From positions 1 to 64,000 of the forward strand of contig NZ_FRDF01000009.1 in the NCBI RefSeq assembly GCF_900143235.1: a stretch of DNA of 64,000 nt, in the 5' to 3' direction. The notes under the pieces are model-generated. The model saw nothing but the letters and a program-made list of their open reading frames with translations, searched no databases and had not been told where the DNA came from. Positions 45,812 to 56,417 of this stretch are shown one piece after another. Each line of letters starts with the position of its first letter. Positions within the stretch are counted from its first letter, which is position 1. The DNA comes from Erythrobacter sanguineus. GTDB lineage: Bacteria > Pseudomonadota > Alphaproteobacteria > Sphingomonadales > Sphingomonadaceae. The translations under genes and the position numbers were made by a program.

Positions 45812-46159
45812 ATGAGCGATGAGAAACCCGCCCGAGAACCTATCGACGAGGATGCGCGGATTGATGCGCTCGAAGCGCGGCTAAAGTCCGCACGCGAGCG
45901 CGAAGAACAGCGCAACCGGCCGAAGGTGCAGGGGGCCGACGCGAATTATCGCAGCGGCAACCGTGCACTGGCCAACCTCCTCGGCGGGATCATCGGTGGC
46001 TTGGTGATCGGCTTCGCAGTGGATGCGCTGGCCGGGATCGCGCCCTGGGGCCTGTTGACCGGACTGTTCCTCGGGACGGCGTCGGCCTTCAGAAGCATCA
46101 TCCTTGCGGCGAATACGCGTCCCGCAGAGCCGTCCGAAGGGCAGGATAAAGAGGGTTAG
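45812..46159 (+). CDS. atpI: ATP synthase subunit I-like protein
   Basis: A 115-aa protein with a charged N-terminus and two membrane helices (ANLLGGIIGGLVIGFAVDAL and PWGLLTGLFLGTASAF), matching AtpI, which assists c-ring assembly and possibly Mg transport. It is the usual first gene of the alphaproteobacterial F0 operon. GGAG lies 7 bases upstream of ATG 45812. Confidence 0.85.
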   Translation: MSDEKPAREPIDEDARIDALEARLKSAREREEQRNRPKVQGADANYRSGNRALANLLGGIIGGLVIGFAVDALAGIAPWGLLTGLFLGTASAFRSIILAANTRPAEPSEGQDKEG

Positions 46160-46230
46160 ACCCCTGTTTGACCCGCCTTAGGCTCCGTTTGGGGCGCGTT
46201 TCATGTGAAACATTTGAGGACCGACACACC

Positions 46231-47022
46231 GTGGCAGCCGAAGAAGGCAAGGTCGATCCGATGAAGCAGTTCACCATCGAGCCCCTGCTGGGGTCTGACT
46301 GGCAACTTGCTGACGGGTTCAACATAGCGTTCACCAATTCCGCGTTGTGGATGGCGTTGACCGCTGTCCTCGTCTGGGTCTTTGTCGCGGGCGGCATGAA
46401 GCGCGAGCTGGTGCCGGGGCGCTGGCAGATGGCGGTCGAAAGCATGACCGGCTTCATCGACGACATGCTCGAAGCCAATATCGGCAAGGCCGGGCGCAAA
46501 TATGTGCCCTATATCTTCACCCTGTTCATGTTCATCCTGTTCGGCAACCTGCTTGGTCTGGTGCCGGTCGGCGTGATTCCCGGGGTTCATGCCTTCACCT
46601 TCACCAGCCATTTCACCGTAACCGGCGTGCTGGCGATCATGAGCTTCTCGATCGTGCTGATCGTCGGTTTCGCCAAGCACGGGTTCCACTTCTTCTCGCT
46701 GTTCGTTCCCAAGGACACGCCGTTTCTGATGGCGATCTTCATCGCCCCGATCGAGTTTGTGTCCTTCATGGTGCGCCCCTTCAGCCTCGCACTGCGGCTG
46801 TTCGTGGCGATGATGGCGGGCCACGTGCTGCTCAAGGTGCTGGCAAGCTTCGTGATCGCCGGCGGGGGCGCGGGCCTTGGCCTTGGCGCACTGGTCGGCG
46901 TGCCGAGCTTCATCCTGATGGTGGCGATCAGCGCGCTGGAAATCCTTGTCGCGGGAATTCAGGCCTATGTCTTTGCGCTGCTGACCTCGCTCTACATCAA
47001 CGACGCGGAAAACCTTCACTGA
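46231..47022 (+). CDS. atpB: F0F1 ATP synthase subunit a
   Basis: A 263-aa five- to six-helix protein forming the proton half-channels. The essential Arg is in PFSLALRLFVAMMAGHVLL and the final helix in ISALEILVAGIQAYVFALL. GTG 46231 is chosen with GAGGA about 11 bases upstream; the long in-frame extension from 46168 has no family support. The last residues are near-normal for the family. Confidence 0.95.
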   Translation: MAAEEGKVDPMKQFTIEPLLGSDWQLADGFNIAFTNSALWMALTAVLVWVFVAGGMKRELVPGRWQMAVESMTGFIDDMLEANIGKAGRKYVPYIFTLFMFILFGNLLGLVPVGVIPGVHAFTFTSHFTVTGVLAIMSFSIVLIVGFAKHGFHFFSLFVPKDTPFLMAIFIAPIEFVSFMVRPFSLALRLFVAMMAGHVLLKVLASFVIAGGGAGLGLGALVGVPSFILMVAISALEILVAGIQAYVFALLTSLYINDAENLH

Positions 47023-47089
47023 GGCCGCCTCGCAGGCGATCTTCAAAACCCTCACCAACCATCGAATTTATCTCAAGGAGTTTACTACC

Positions 47090-47314
47090 ATGGACGCACA
47101 AGCTGCAGCTCTTCTGGGTGCCGGTCTCGCGGCGATCGGCGCGGGTCTTGCCGCGCTCGGCGTGGGCAACGTGTTCGCATCGTTCCTCGAAGGCGCGCTG
47201 CGCAATCCGGGTGCCGCTGATGCCCAGCAGGGCCGCCTGTTCATCGGCTTCGCGGCTGCCGAACTGCTCGGCCTGCTGGCCTTCGTCATCGCCGTTCTGC
47301 TGATCTTCAACTGA
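47090..47314 (+). CDS. atpE: F0F1 ATP synthase subunit c
   Basis: A 74-aa two-helix hairpin proteolipid. The ion-binding Glu58 is in GFAAAELLGLLAF and the polar loop has LRNPGAADAQQGR. Acidic residue in the second helix and no sodium-motif means protons are likely used. AAGGAG precedes ATG 47090. Confidence 0.97.
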   Translation: MDAQAAALLGAGLAAIGAGLAALGVGNVFASFLEGALRNPGAADAQQGRLFIGFAAAELLGLLAFVIAVLLIFN

Positions 47315-47388
47315 GATCGACGATCCGGAAGCGCCGGGCGTGCACGGGCTTGACCCGTCCGGCCGGCGCTTCAGAATAAAGGCGGACC

Positions 47389-47883
47389 ATGCCCCAGATT
47401 GCCCAAATCGCTGACACTCTGACAAGCCAGGTGTTCTGGCTTCTGTTGTTCTTCGGCCTGACCTTCATCGTTGTGGGGCTGGGCATGGTGCCGAAAGTCA
47501 TGGGCACGGTTGACCTGCGCGACCAGCAGATCGCGGCTGACCTTGCTGCCGCACAGGCGGCACGCGATGCTGCCGACAGCGAAGAAGCCGCCTGGCGCAA
47601 GCGCGAGAATGAAAATCGCGCTGCCGCCCAGGCTCTGATCGCCAAGGCCAAGGCCAAGGCCGCCACGGCAAACCAGACCAAGCTGGCCAAGGCACAGGCG
47701 CGGCTCGATGCCCGGCTTGCCGAGGCCGAAGCCGGGATCAATGCTGCCCGGGCCAGCGCAATGGCCGAAATCGAAGGCGTTGCCGCCGATGCCGCGCGCG
47801 ATATCGTCGCCCGGATTGCCGGCGCTGAAATCGAACCCGCTGCGGCTGAGGCTGCGGTCAAGGAGGTGATGGCTCATGGCTGA
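47389..47883 (+). CDS. atpF': F0F1 ATP synthase subunit b'
   Basis: A 164-aa peripheral-stalk protein: one N-terminal membrane helix (VFWLLLFFGLTFIVVGLGM) and a long Ala-rich coiled coil. Alphaproteobacteria carry paired b' and b genes, and this is the first. Its last 8 bases overlap the next gene, which begins with a strong AGGAGG site. Confidence 0.93.
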   Translation: MPQIAQIADTLTSQVFWLLLFFGLTFIVVGLGMVPKVMGTVDLRDQQIAADLAAAQAARDAADSEEAAWRKRENENRAAAQALIAKAKAKAATANQTKLAKAQARLDARLAEAEAGINAARASAMAEIEGVAADAARDIVARIAGAEIEPAAAEAAVKEVMAHG

Positions 47884-48406
47884 CATTCTCACCCTGCTGG
47901 CGAGCGGTGCCGAAGGCTATGCCGAACCCGCCGTGTTCGGGCTCGATTCCTACCAGTGGGTCGCGCTGGCGATGCTTGTGCTGATCGCGGTGTTCGTGTG
48001 GAAAAAGGTCCCCGGCATTGTCACCGGCGGGCTCGACTCCCGGATTGCCGAAATCCGTGCCGCGCTTGACGACGCCAAGAGCTTGCGCGCCGAGGCAGAG
48101 GCTTTGCGGGCCGAATATACCGCCAAGATCGCCAGCGCTGAAAAAGACGCCGAGGCGATGCTGGACGGAGCCCGCGAAGAGGCTGACGCGATCCTCGCCA
48201 AGGCCGAGGCTGACAGCAAGGTGATGGTCGCCCGCCGCCAGCGCATGGCCGAAGACAAGATCGCCGCTGCCGAACGTGCCGCAGTGGCCGAAGTCAAGGC
48301 AAGCGCAGTTTCCGCTGCTGCGGCTGCTTCCAAATTGCTGATCGCCAAGGCCCACGACAAGAAGGCCGACAGGAAACTCGCCGACGAGGTGATTTCCTCG
48401 CTCTGA
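47876..48406 (+). CDS. atpF: F0F1 ATP synthase subunit b
   Basis: A 176-aa stalk protein with a membrane helix around QWVALAMLVLIAVFVWKKVP and an Ala/Glu/Lys-rich coiled coil. It heterodimerises with b' to hold F1. AGGAGGTGAT is upstream of ATG 47876. F1 genes (atpHAGDC) are outside the window, the normal split in this group. Confidence 0.94.
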   Translation: MADILTLLASGAEGYAEPAVFGLDSYQWVALAMLVLIAVFVWKKVPGIVTGGLDSRIAEIRAALDDAKSLRAEAEALRAEYTAKIASAEKDAEAMLDGAREEADAILAKAEADSKVMVARRQRMAEDKIAAAERAAVAEVKASAVSAAAAASKLLIAKAHDKKADRKLADEVISSL

Positions 48407-48431
48407 GTGGGTGACAATTTCCGATTGTAGG

Positions 48432-48460
48432 GGGGCGGTCTGATCGGGCCGCCCCTTTTT
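48432..48460 (+). terminator. Terminator after atpF
   Basis: GGGGCGG (48432-48438) pairs with CCGCCCC (48449-48455) and is followed by five T residues (48456-48460). It closes the F0 operon and lies 26 bases after the atpF stop. Confidence 0.9.
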
Positions 48461-48470
48461 CGTGGGCGCA

Positions 48471-49451
48471 TCAGCCGCCCGGTTGGAACACCACCTTGCC
48501 CACCAGTTCGCGCCTTGCCATCGCATCAAAGCCCTCGCGCCAGCGCGACAGCGGCAGCACCCGGTCGATTGCGGGCGTTATCTTGCCCGCCTCGGCCAGC
48601 GCGGCGATGGCCTGGGTGATGGCGCGGCCCCTTTCTGGAAAGCGGCGGGCATATTCGCCCGCGCGCAGACCCACGACTGAAAACCCCTTGATCAGCGGGA
48701 TGTTGGTGGCGATGTCGGCAATCCGGCCCGAGGTGAAGCCCACCACCATCAGCTTGCCGCCAAAGGCGACGCAGCGGGTCGATTCGTCGAACACATCGCC
48801 GCCGACCGGGTCGAACACGATATCGGCCAGCCTGCCGCCGGTGATTTCTCCCACCGCCTCGCGGAAACGCCCTTCGGCGCTAATCACCGCGTCAGGCTGG
48901 ACGAGGGCGGCGATACGGTCGGCCTTTGGGGGGCTGCCGGTGGTTGCGATCACCCGCGCGCCCAGCGCTATCGCCAGATCGCAGGCGGCAAGGCCGACCC
49001 CGCCGCTTGCGCCGTGGACCAGCACCCACTGGCCCTGCTTCAGGCCGCCAAGTTCGACCAGCCCGGTATACGCGGTCGAATAGGCTGCGCCCATGGCGGC
49101 TGCGGCGGGAAAATCCATGCCGCGCGGCATGGGCGAAAGCTTGCCGGCAGGCATGCTGGCAAACGCGGCAAAGGCGCCGGTCTTGTTGCCCCCCATAACC
49201 TTGTCGCCGGGTGCAAAACCGCTGGCGGGATCCGCCTCCAGCACCTCGCCTGCAAATTCCAGCCCGCTGGTAAAGGGCACGTCCGGCTTGAACTGGTATT
49301 TCCCGCGGGTCATCAGCAGATCGGGAAAGTTGAGCGAGGCCGCGCGCACCTGCACCAGCACCTCGCCGGCTGCACGAACGGGTGCGGGGATATCGGCGAG
49401 AACGACGCCGGAGAGATCCTCCGAAAGGCGTTCGACCCTGAGGGCCTGCAT
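48471..49451 (-). CDS. NADPH:quinone oxidoreductase family protein
   Basis: A 326-aa zinc-independent medium-chain reductase. LVQVRAASLNFPDLLMTRGKYQ-type N-terminus, VLVHGASGGVGLAACDLAI (NADPH-binding GGVG) and IVFDPVGGDVF fit the zeta-crystallin/quinone-reductase group, and no zinc ligands are visible. ATG 49451 is the start; gloB ends 4 bases before it, so the two are co-transcribed, perhaps in carbonyl or redox stress. Confidence 0.87.
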   Translation of the reverse strand: MQALRVERLSEDLSGVVLADIPAPVRAAGEVLVQVRAASLNFPDLLMTRGKYQFKPDVPFTSGLEFAGEVLEADPASGFAPGDKVMGGNKTGAFAAFASMPAGKLSPMPRGMDFPAAAAMGAAYSTAYTGLVELGGLKQGQWVLVHGASGGVGLAACDLAIALGARVIATTGSPPKADRIAALVQPDAVISAEGRFREAVGEITGGRLADIVFDPVGGDVFDESTRCVAFGGKLMVVGFTSGRIADIATNIPLIKGFSVVGLRAGEYARRFPERGRAITQAIAALAEAGKITPAIDRVLPLSRWREGFDAMARRELVGKVVFQPGG

Positions 49452-49455
49452 GGTG

Positions 49456-50211
49456 CTAGAAATTGTCCTTGGCGGCCCGTAGCGCCGCAAAGGTCTGGTG
49501 AGGCGCGCTGCCGCCCCACTTTGCCATCATCGCCGGATCATCGGCGCGCAGGAACGGGTTGGTGGCCAGTTCGCGCTTGAGCGTGGTCGGCACGGTCCAT
49601 TCATCGCGCGCACGCTTGGCGGCGATTTCTTGGGTGTAGGCTTGCAGCGCGGCGTTCTCCGGGTCCGCGTGGAGCGCGAATTTCGCGTTGGAGGCGGTAT
49701 ATTCGTGCGCGCAATAAAGCAGGGTTTCGGGCGGCAGCGCCTTGATGCGCTTGAGGCTCGCCCAGAACTGCGCAGGCTCACCTTCGAACATCCGCCCGCA
49801 ACCAAGCGCAAAAACACTATCGCCGACGAAGGCAACGCCTGCATCGGCCATGTGGAAGGCGATGTGGCCATTGGTGTGGCCCGAAACGTCGATAACCTGC
49901 GCCTTCTCCTCGCCCAGCGTCACGGTATCACCATGTGCGACAATGGTATCGATCGGGAACTTGCCCTCTATCTCCGCCGGGCCGGTGATGGTGCAGCCGG
50001 TTGCGTCCTTGATCGCCGCGTTGCCGCCGGCATGATCGGGGTGCCAGTGGGTGTTCCAGATCTGGGTGATGCGCCAGCCTTTCAAATCGGCCTGGCGCAG
50101 ATACTCCCGGGCGTCGGGGGTATCGATGGCCGCGGTTTCGTGGCTGTCGGTGTCGTGGACGAGATAGCCGTAGTTGTCGCTAAGGCAGGGGAACTGGTGA
50201 ACATGGATCAT
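49456..50211 (-). CDS. gloB: Hydroxyacylglutathione hydrolase (glyoxalase II)
   Basis: A 251-aa MBL-fold enzyme releasing D-lactate and glutathione from S-lactoylglutathione. Binuclear metal ligands are THWHPDH (His55, His57, Asp59, His60), SGHTNGH, AFVGDSVFALGCGRMFEG and CAHEYT. The C-terminal helical domain carries the substrate-binding Lys/Arg (PTTLKRELATNPFLR). Length is typical of the family. Confidence 0.93.
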   Translation of the reverse strand: MIHVHQFPCLSDNYGYLVHDTDSHETAAIDTPDAREYLRQADLKGWRITQIWNTHWHPDHAGGNAAIKDATGCTITGPAEIEGKFPIDTIVAHGDTVTLGEEKAQVIDVSGHTNGHIAFHMADAGVAFVGDSVFALGCGRMFEGEPAQFWASLKRIKALPPETLLYCAHEYTASNAKFALHADPENAALQAYTQEIAAKRARDEWTVPTTLKRELATNPFLRADDPAMMAKWGGSAPHQTFAALRAAKDNF

Positions 50212-50240
50212 GCGGCATACCTTACAGCCGCAGGTCCCAA

Positions 50241-50280
50241 AGGAAAAGGCCCGCCTGCCAAAGCAAGCGGGCCTTTTCCT
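50241..50280 (-). terminator. Bidirectional terminator downstream of rpsA
   Basis: GGCCCGC and GCGGGCC form the stem around a 12-base loop, flanked by AAAA on one side and TTTT on the other, so it works on either strand. It lies about 135 bases past the rpsA stop and 30 bases ahead of the gloB start. Confidence 0.85.
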
Positions 50281-50415
50281 GTCTGCGTCGGATTGAATGT
50301 GCGGCTACGGCACCACAGGTGCCGCAAGGCCGACCGGCCGCCCGCAGGTGCTCGCGCACAGCGCGAAACAGCACCGATGACGCTCCCGCCGAGGCGGGAT
50401 CGTCGATCAGGGCAA

Positions 50416-52122
<1,707 letters not shown>

Positions 52123-52420
52123 TGTTCAGGTGAATCCTGTTTACTTCGTTGTGCTACCGGCCACCGGTTTTTCCGGGGTCTTAAACTGCTTCCCGCGCAC
52201 CATTGCGGGGGCTGGCAGGGCAAGAGGCCGACTTCTCCGCGAGGCCGGATGCCGCCGCGAAGGTCCTTCAACCGATAAAGATTGCGAGAACGGCCGCGCG
52301 CCTAGGTGAGGCGGCGGCGAAAAGCAAGGAAAACCGCCTTCGGCAAGCCCGGGCGGCAAAGGGGTTTGTTAAGCATGCCGAGCTAGGAACCGCACTGACC
52401 CTTCAGCCAGACCGGGGACC
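52123..52420. promoter_or_regulatory. Divergent upstream region of rpsA and the lipoprotein gene
   Basis: A 298-base gap between divergent genes. It must hold promoters for both, plus the rpsA leader, which in many bacteria allows S1 autoregulation. I see no confident -35/-10 pair and no ribosome site for rpsA, in line with S1 mRNAs lacking one. Confidence 0.35.
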
Positions 52421-52981
52421 ATGATCATGTTGACCACACGGAAATCCGCAAGTCTTTTCGGGGCGCTGCTGGCCGGATGTGCCATGTTGAGCGCCTGCGG
52501 CGCAGATGCCGATGTCTATGCCATTCCCCTTGCAGAGGCGAAGGCAAGGATTGCCAGCACCAAGGCATCGTACAAGGCCGGATCGCAAACCCGATGGATG
52601 CGCTCCGCAGGGGTGGCCGCCGATGGCTTGCGGGTGAAGCTGTCCAACGCGGGCACATATTCGTCATCCTGCGTCGTGCGTTTCGAGACGGTGGGTTCCG
52701 ACAAGACCCGCATCACACCCGACTGCGGCGATACAGGCGCGGCCATCACCGATGCGGGCGTTCAATTCTTCGAACGTGAAATCGCCGCCCTTGTCCGCCA
52801 GACCCTGACGGGCGAGCCGGTCGATGCCGAATTGCTCGGCCGAGAAATGGCGGCGATCGTGATCAAAAGCTTCCCGAAAATGCAGAAGGAAGGTTTTGAG
52901 GCCGACGAAAAATGGGTCGAGGCGCAGAAAGAGGCTGCAATCCAGCGGGCCGAAGACCAGAAGGCTGGCTGGGCCGACTGA
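52421..52981 (+). CDS. Hypothetical lipoprotein
   Basis: A 186-aa protein with a lipoprotein signal: basic TTRKS, hydrophobic core and two possible lipoboxes, LAGC (Cys20) and LSAC (Cys26). The mature part is a small alpha/beta region (VVRFETVGSDKTRITPDCGD) ending in a charged helical tail (EAQKEAAIQRAEDQKAGW). ATG 52427 is an alternative to ATG 52421. It is convergent with cmk and divergent from rpsA, splitting the usual cmk-rpsA neighbourhood. Family not recognised. Confidence 0.7.
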   Translation: MIMLTTRKSASLFGALLAGCAMLSACGADADVYAIPLAEAKARIASTKASYKAGSQTRWMRSAGVAADGLRVKLSNAGTYSSSCVVRFETVGSDKTRITPDCGDTGAAITDAGVQFFEREIAALVRQTLTGEPVDAELLGREMAAIVIKSFPKMQKEGFEADEKWVEAQKEAAIQRAEDQKAGWAD

Positions 52982-53002
52982 CGCGCAAAGCGACGGCTGG
53001 CC

Positions 53003-53626
53003 TTAGTGCCTCAAACGTTCCTCGACCGCCTCGATCGCTGCCTCGATCGCCTGATCGCGGCTGAAATGGGTCGTGTCGATCACCAGCGCATCGGATGCGG
53101 CGTGCAAGGGGGCGTCGGCGCGGCCCATGTCGCGCGCATCGCGTGCGGCGATGTCGCGCTCGATGGCGGCAAGGGCCGTCTCGATCCCCCGGCCCTGCAG
53201 TTCCAGCCACCGCCGGCGGGCGCGTTCCTGCACGCTGGCGGTAACATAAAGCTTCACCACGGCTTCAGGCGCAATCACCGTACCGATATCGCGCCCGTCC
53301 AGCACCGCGCCGCCTGGTTGCAGCGCAAAGGCGCGCTGGCGTTCATACAGGGCCTGGCGCACCGCCGGATGCACCGAAACCCGGCTGGCCAACCCGCCGA
53401 CCTGTTCTGAGCGCAAGCTGTCCTCATCAAGCAGGCTGCCGGCAAAATCGCATCCGGCCATGGCATCTTGCAGATTATCGGGATTGCCGCCCTTGTCCTG
53501 CACCTGCCATCCAACCGCACGGTAAAGCAGCCCGGTATCGAGGTGCGGCAGGCCGAAATGCGCGGCCAGCGCCTTGGCGATGGTGCCCTTTCCCGATGCG
53601 GTCGGCCCGTCGACGGCGATGATCAT
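53003..53626 (-). CDS. cmk: Cytidylate kinase
   Basis: A 207-aa nucleoside monophosphate kinase phosphorylating CMP/dCMP. IIAVDGPTASGKGTIAKALA holds the P-loop and LDTGLLYRAVGW, VLDGRDIGTVIAPEA and VKLYVTASVQERARRR are family motifs. Its ATG overlaps the stop of the upstream hydrolase gene (ATGA). Confidence 0.95.
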   Translation of the reverse strand: MIIAVDGPTASGKGTIAKALAAHFGLPHLDTGLLYRAVGWQVQDKGGNPDNLQDAMAGCDFAGSLLDEDSLRSEQVGGLASRVSVHPAVRQALYERQRAFALQPGGAVLDGRDIGTVIAPEAVVKLYVTASVQERARRRWLELQGRGIETALAAIERDIAARDARDMGRADAPLHAASDALVIDTTHFSRDQAIEAAIEAVEERLRH

Positions 53627-54651
53627 TCGGCGCTGCTCATGCGCGCGTCGATGCGGGTCATCCAGTCGCGGTAGATCGCCTCGGCGATTGTGGGCCGTTC
53701 CGAGATGAACGCGTGCGATCCGCCCGGTACCACGGCCAGCTCCGCGCCGGGGGTGAGCGCGGCGAAATCCTGCACGGTGTCGATCCGCGCTTCGTCATAC
53801 TGGCCGATCACGAACAGCACCCGCTTGCCATCGACCCGTGATAGCAAGGGCGATGCATCATAATTCGCCAGCGAGCCCGAGGCGCGGAATTCGGTCGGCC
53901 CCCACATCGCATTATACACCGCCGCGTTGAACCCCTTGCCGCCATAGCGCGCACGATAGGCGACCGCTTCGGGCGAAGGGGCAGGCCTGTCGGGGCGGCC
54001 ATTATAGGCGCTGTAGAAGGCGTCGGTGGCGGGCTTGCACACCTCGGGGCCGGGCGGGGTGGGGCCTTCGCAGGCGCGGATTGCGGCAGCCACGTCATCC
54101 GGCAGGTCGCGGATCAGCAGGTTGGTGCCGGTGATCCAGTGCGCGGTTGAAAGAAAGGTGCCGCTCAAAACGGCAGATGCGGTGTGCTGCGGATAGGCGG
54201 CGGCATATTCAAGCGCTAATGCCGACCCCCAGCTGTGGCCGACGACATGCCAGCGTTCGACCCCCAGCGCCTGCCGGATCGCTTCCAGTTCGGCCACGAA
54301 GCGTTCGGGCCGCCAGTTGGCGGGGTTTTCAGGCCGGTCTGACATGCCGCTGTCGAGCTGGTCGTACAGGATCACCGGGCGCTGGTCGGCAAGGCTCAGA
54401 AGCCCGCCGAAACCAATATGCGTGCCGCCGGGGCCGCCGTGAATGAAGATCGCGGGCGGCGCGCCTTCATCAATGGTGCCGTTGACCCTGACCCAGACCT
54501 GCCCGCCTTCGACCGCGATTCGGTGTTCGGAGGTGGGCGCAGACCAGTCCGCTGCCGGATCGGCCGGCAGCGCAGCACCCTGCGCCAGAGCGGCAGCGGG
54601 CAGCAATGCCAAGGCGGCCAGCAGCGCGGCGCGCAAGGGGGCCGTGGTCAT
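53623..54651 (-). CDS. Exported alpha/beta hydrolase, proline iminopeptidase-like
   Basis: A 342-aa protein with a signal peptide (APLRAALLAALALLPAAALA) then an alpha/beta-hydrolase fold: oxyanion segment IFIHGGPGGTHIG, nucleophile Ser in VVGHSWGSALALEYA, Asp in VIGQYDEARID and His in VPGGSHAFISE. HGGPGG is typical of S33 proline iminopeptidases, but substrate is unproven. AGGAG precedes ATG 54651. Coupled at both ends: to the membrane protein gene upstream and to cmk downstream, by ATGA overlaps. Confidence 0.85.
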   Translation of the reverse strand: MTTAPLRAALLAALALLPAAALAQGAALPADPAADWSAPTSEHRIAVEGGQVWVRVNGTIDEGAPPAIFIHGGPGGTHIGFGGLLSLADQRPVILYDQLDSGMSDRPENPANWRPERFVAELEAIRQALGVERWHVVGHSWGSALALEYAAAYPQHTASAVLSGTFLSTAHWITGTNLLIRDLPDDVAAAIRACEGPTPPGPEVCKPATDAFYSAYNGRPDRPAPSPEAVAYRARYGGKGFNAAVYNAMWGPTEFRASGSLANYDASPLLSRVDGKRVLFVIGQYDEARIDTVQDFAALTPGAELAVVPGGSHAFISERPTIAEAIYRDWMTRIDARMSSAE

Positions 54652-54917
54652 GTCGGTTCTCCTGTCGATGGACGTCGATGCCATGCGCGCACCAGTCCGA
54701 AGATCGCAATCGACGCCCAGAACCCTTCCAGCATCAGGCTCGCCCAGTTGGTGTGTACCAGCAGTGATATGGTCAGCAAGGCCGCGCCCAGCAGGTTCGT
54801 GCCGTGGAGCGGGAAGGGGTTGGTCGCCTTGGCCAGCGTCAGGTAGGCATAGGCGCCGATGATGCAGGCGGTGCCGCACAGGCCGACGATGCTCGCCCAG
54901 TCGAACGGGGTACTCAT
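54648..54917 (-). CDS. Small membrane protein, CBU_0592-like
   Basis: An 89-aa protein with about three membrane helices (IVGLCGTACIIGAYAYLTLA, LLGAALLTISLLVHT, FWASIAIFGLVRAW). This resembles the small CBU_0592-like membrane domain proteins, of unknown function. Both ends overlap neighbours by four bases (ATGA), locking it between aroA and the hydrolase. Confidence 0.75.
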   Translation of the reverse strand: MSTPFDWASIVGLCGTACIIGAYAYLTLAKATNPFPLHGTNLLGAALLTISLLVHTNWASLMLEGFWASIAIFGLVRAWHRRPSTGEPT

Positions 54918-56233
54918 TGTCCCGCCTCCGCCAGCAGGCCCATGAAAGTGGGGAAGCTGGTGTTGATCGGGCTGGTATCGTCAATGCGCACCCCGTCACG
55001 GCTGGCGAGGCCGGCGATCGCCATGCTCATGGCAATGCGATGATCGAGCCGGGTGGCGACGAGCGCGCCCTCGGGCGTGCCGGCAAGAGGATCACCGCCG
55101 GTGCCGTGGATGGTGAGGCCGTCCTCGTGCTCCTCCACCCGCGCGCCTGCCAGCTTCAAGGCGGCAGCCATGACGGCAAGGCGATCAGATTCCTTGACCC
55201 GCAGTTCCTCCAGCCCGGTGGTGCGGGTGGTGCCGCTGGCCAGCGCGGCGGCGACGAACAGAACCGGGAATTCATCGATCATGCTGGGTGCAATCGCGGG
55301 GTCGATATCAATCCCGGCAAGCTGCGCATGGCGCACCTTCAGATCGGCAACCGGCTCTCCGCCAACGTCGCGTGCGTCCACTTCGGTGATGTCTGCGCCC
55401 ATCTGGCGCAGCACATGCAGTAGGCCTGCGCGGGTCGGGTTGAGGCCGACATTGCGGATCGTCAGATCGCTCCCCGGCACCAAAGTGGCGGCGACCATGA
55501 AAAACGCCGCCGAGGACGGATCGCCCGGCACGGTCACATCCATCGGGCGCAAATCCGCCTCGCCATGGATGGCGATGATCCGCTCGCCGCCTTCCTCGCC
55601 CACCTCAAGCCGCGCGCCGAATCCGGTCAGCATCCGTTCGGTATGGTCACGGGTGGGGACAGGCTCGATCACGCGGGTGATGCCGGGGGTGTTGAGGCCG
55701 GCCAGCAGCACCGCGCTCTTGACCTGCGCGCTGGCAACCGGAAGCCGGTAGGTGATCGGCACGGCGGGCTGTGCGCCTCTCAGCATCAGGGGGAGGGTGC
55801 CGCCCGGCGACGCCTCGATACTTGCGCCCATTTGCATCAGCGGGTCGATCACCCGCTTCATCGGCCGGCCCGATAGGCTGGCATCGCCGGTGAATGTCGC
55901 GGTGATGGCATGGCTGGCGATCAGCCCCATCAAAAGCCGGGCCGAGGTGCCTGAATTGCCCATGTCGAGCGCGGTCTTCGGTTCGAGCAGGCTGCCGACC
56001 CCTGCGCCGTGCACGGTCCATTTGCCATCCGCGCCGCGCAGGATGCTGGCACCCAACTGGCGCATGGCGGCCGCCGTCGCCAGCACATCCTCGCCTTCGA
56101 GCAGGCCGGTGATGCGGCTCTGCCCTACGGCAAGCCCGGCGAACATCAGCGCGCGGTGGCTGATCGACTTGTCGCCCGGAACGCGGATTGTCCCGCGCAA
56201 GGGGCCGTGGGCTGCAAAGCTATGGCTGGTCAT
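54914..56233 (-). CDS. aroA: 3-phosphoshikimate 1-carboxyvinyltransferase (EPSP synthase)
   Basis: A 439-aa shikimate-pathway enzyme joining phosphoenolpyruvate to shikimate-3-phosphate. IRVPGDKSISHRALMFAGLA, LDMGNSGTSARLLMGL, and GLEELRVKESDRLAVMAAAL are the classic motifs. Around residue 100 the family's glyphosate-relevant loop reads GNSGTSAR rather than GNAGTA, a class II-like form. ATG 56233 fits the family N-terminus. First of the coupled aroA-to-cmk run. Confidence 0.95.
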   Translation of the reverse strand: MTSHSFAAHGPLRGTIRVPGDKSISHRALMFAGLAVGQSRITGLLEGEDVLATAAAMRQLGASILRGADGKWTVHGAGVGSLLEPKTALDMGNSGTSARLLMGLIASHAITATFTGDASLSGRPMKRVIDPLMQMGASIEASPGGTLPLMLRGAQPAVPITYRLPVASAQVKSAVLLAGLNTPGITRVIEPVPTRDHTERMLTGFGARLEVGEEGGERIIAIHGEADLRPMDVTVPGDPSSAAFFMVAATLVPGSDLTIRNVGLNPTRAGLLHVLRQMGADITEVDARDVGGEPVADLKVRHAQLAGIDIDPAIAPSMIDEFPVLFVAAALASGTTRTTGLEELRVKESDRLAVMAAALKLAGARVEEHEDGLTIHGTGGDPLAGTPEGALVATRLDHRIAMSMAIAGLASRDGVRIDDTSPINTSFPTFMGLLAEAGQ

Positions 56234-56417
56234 CAGGCGGCGGTCTTTGACAGCGCCCCGCGCTTCTGGCAAGGCGCGCCGCGCGCGGGCCGGGACGCTC
56301 TTGATCATGCTCTTGATAAAGAGCTTGCCGGAACCCACAAATCCTGAACAAGTCACCCGTGATTGTGCACCCGTTTCGCCCGCCCCTGCCGGGGCCGGCC
56401 TGTTTTGAGGAATGAAA

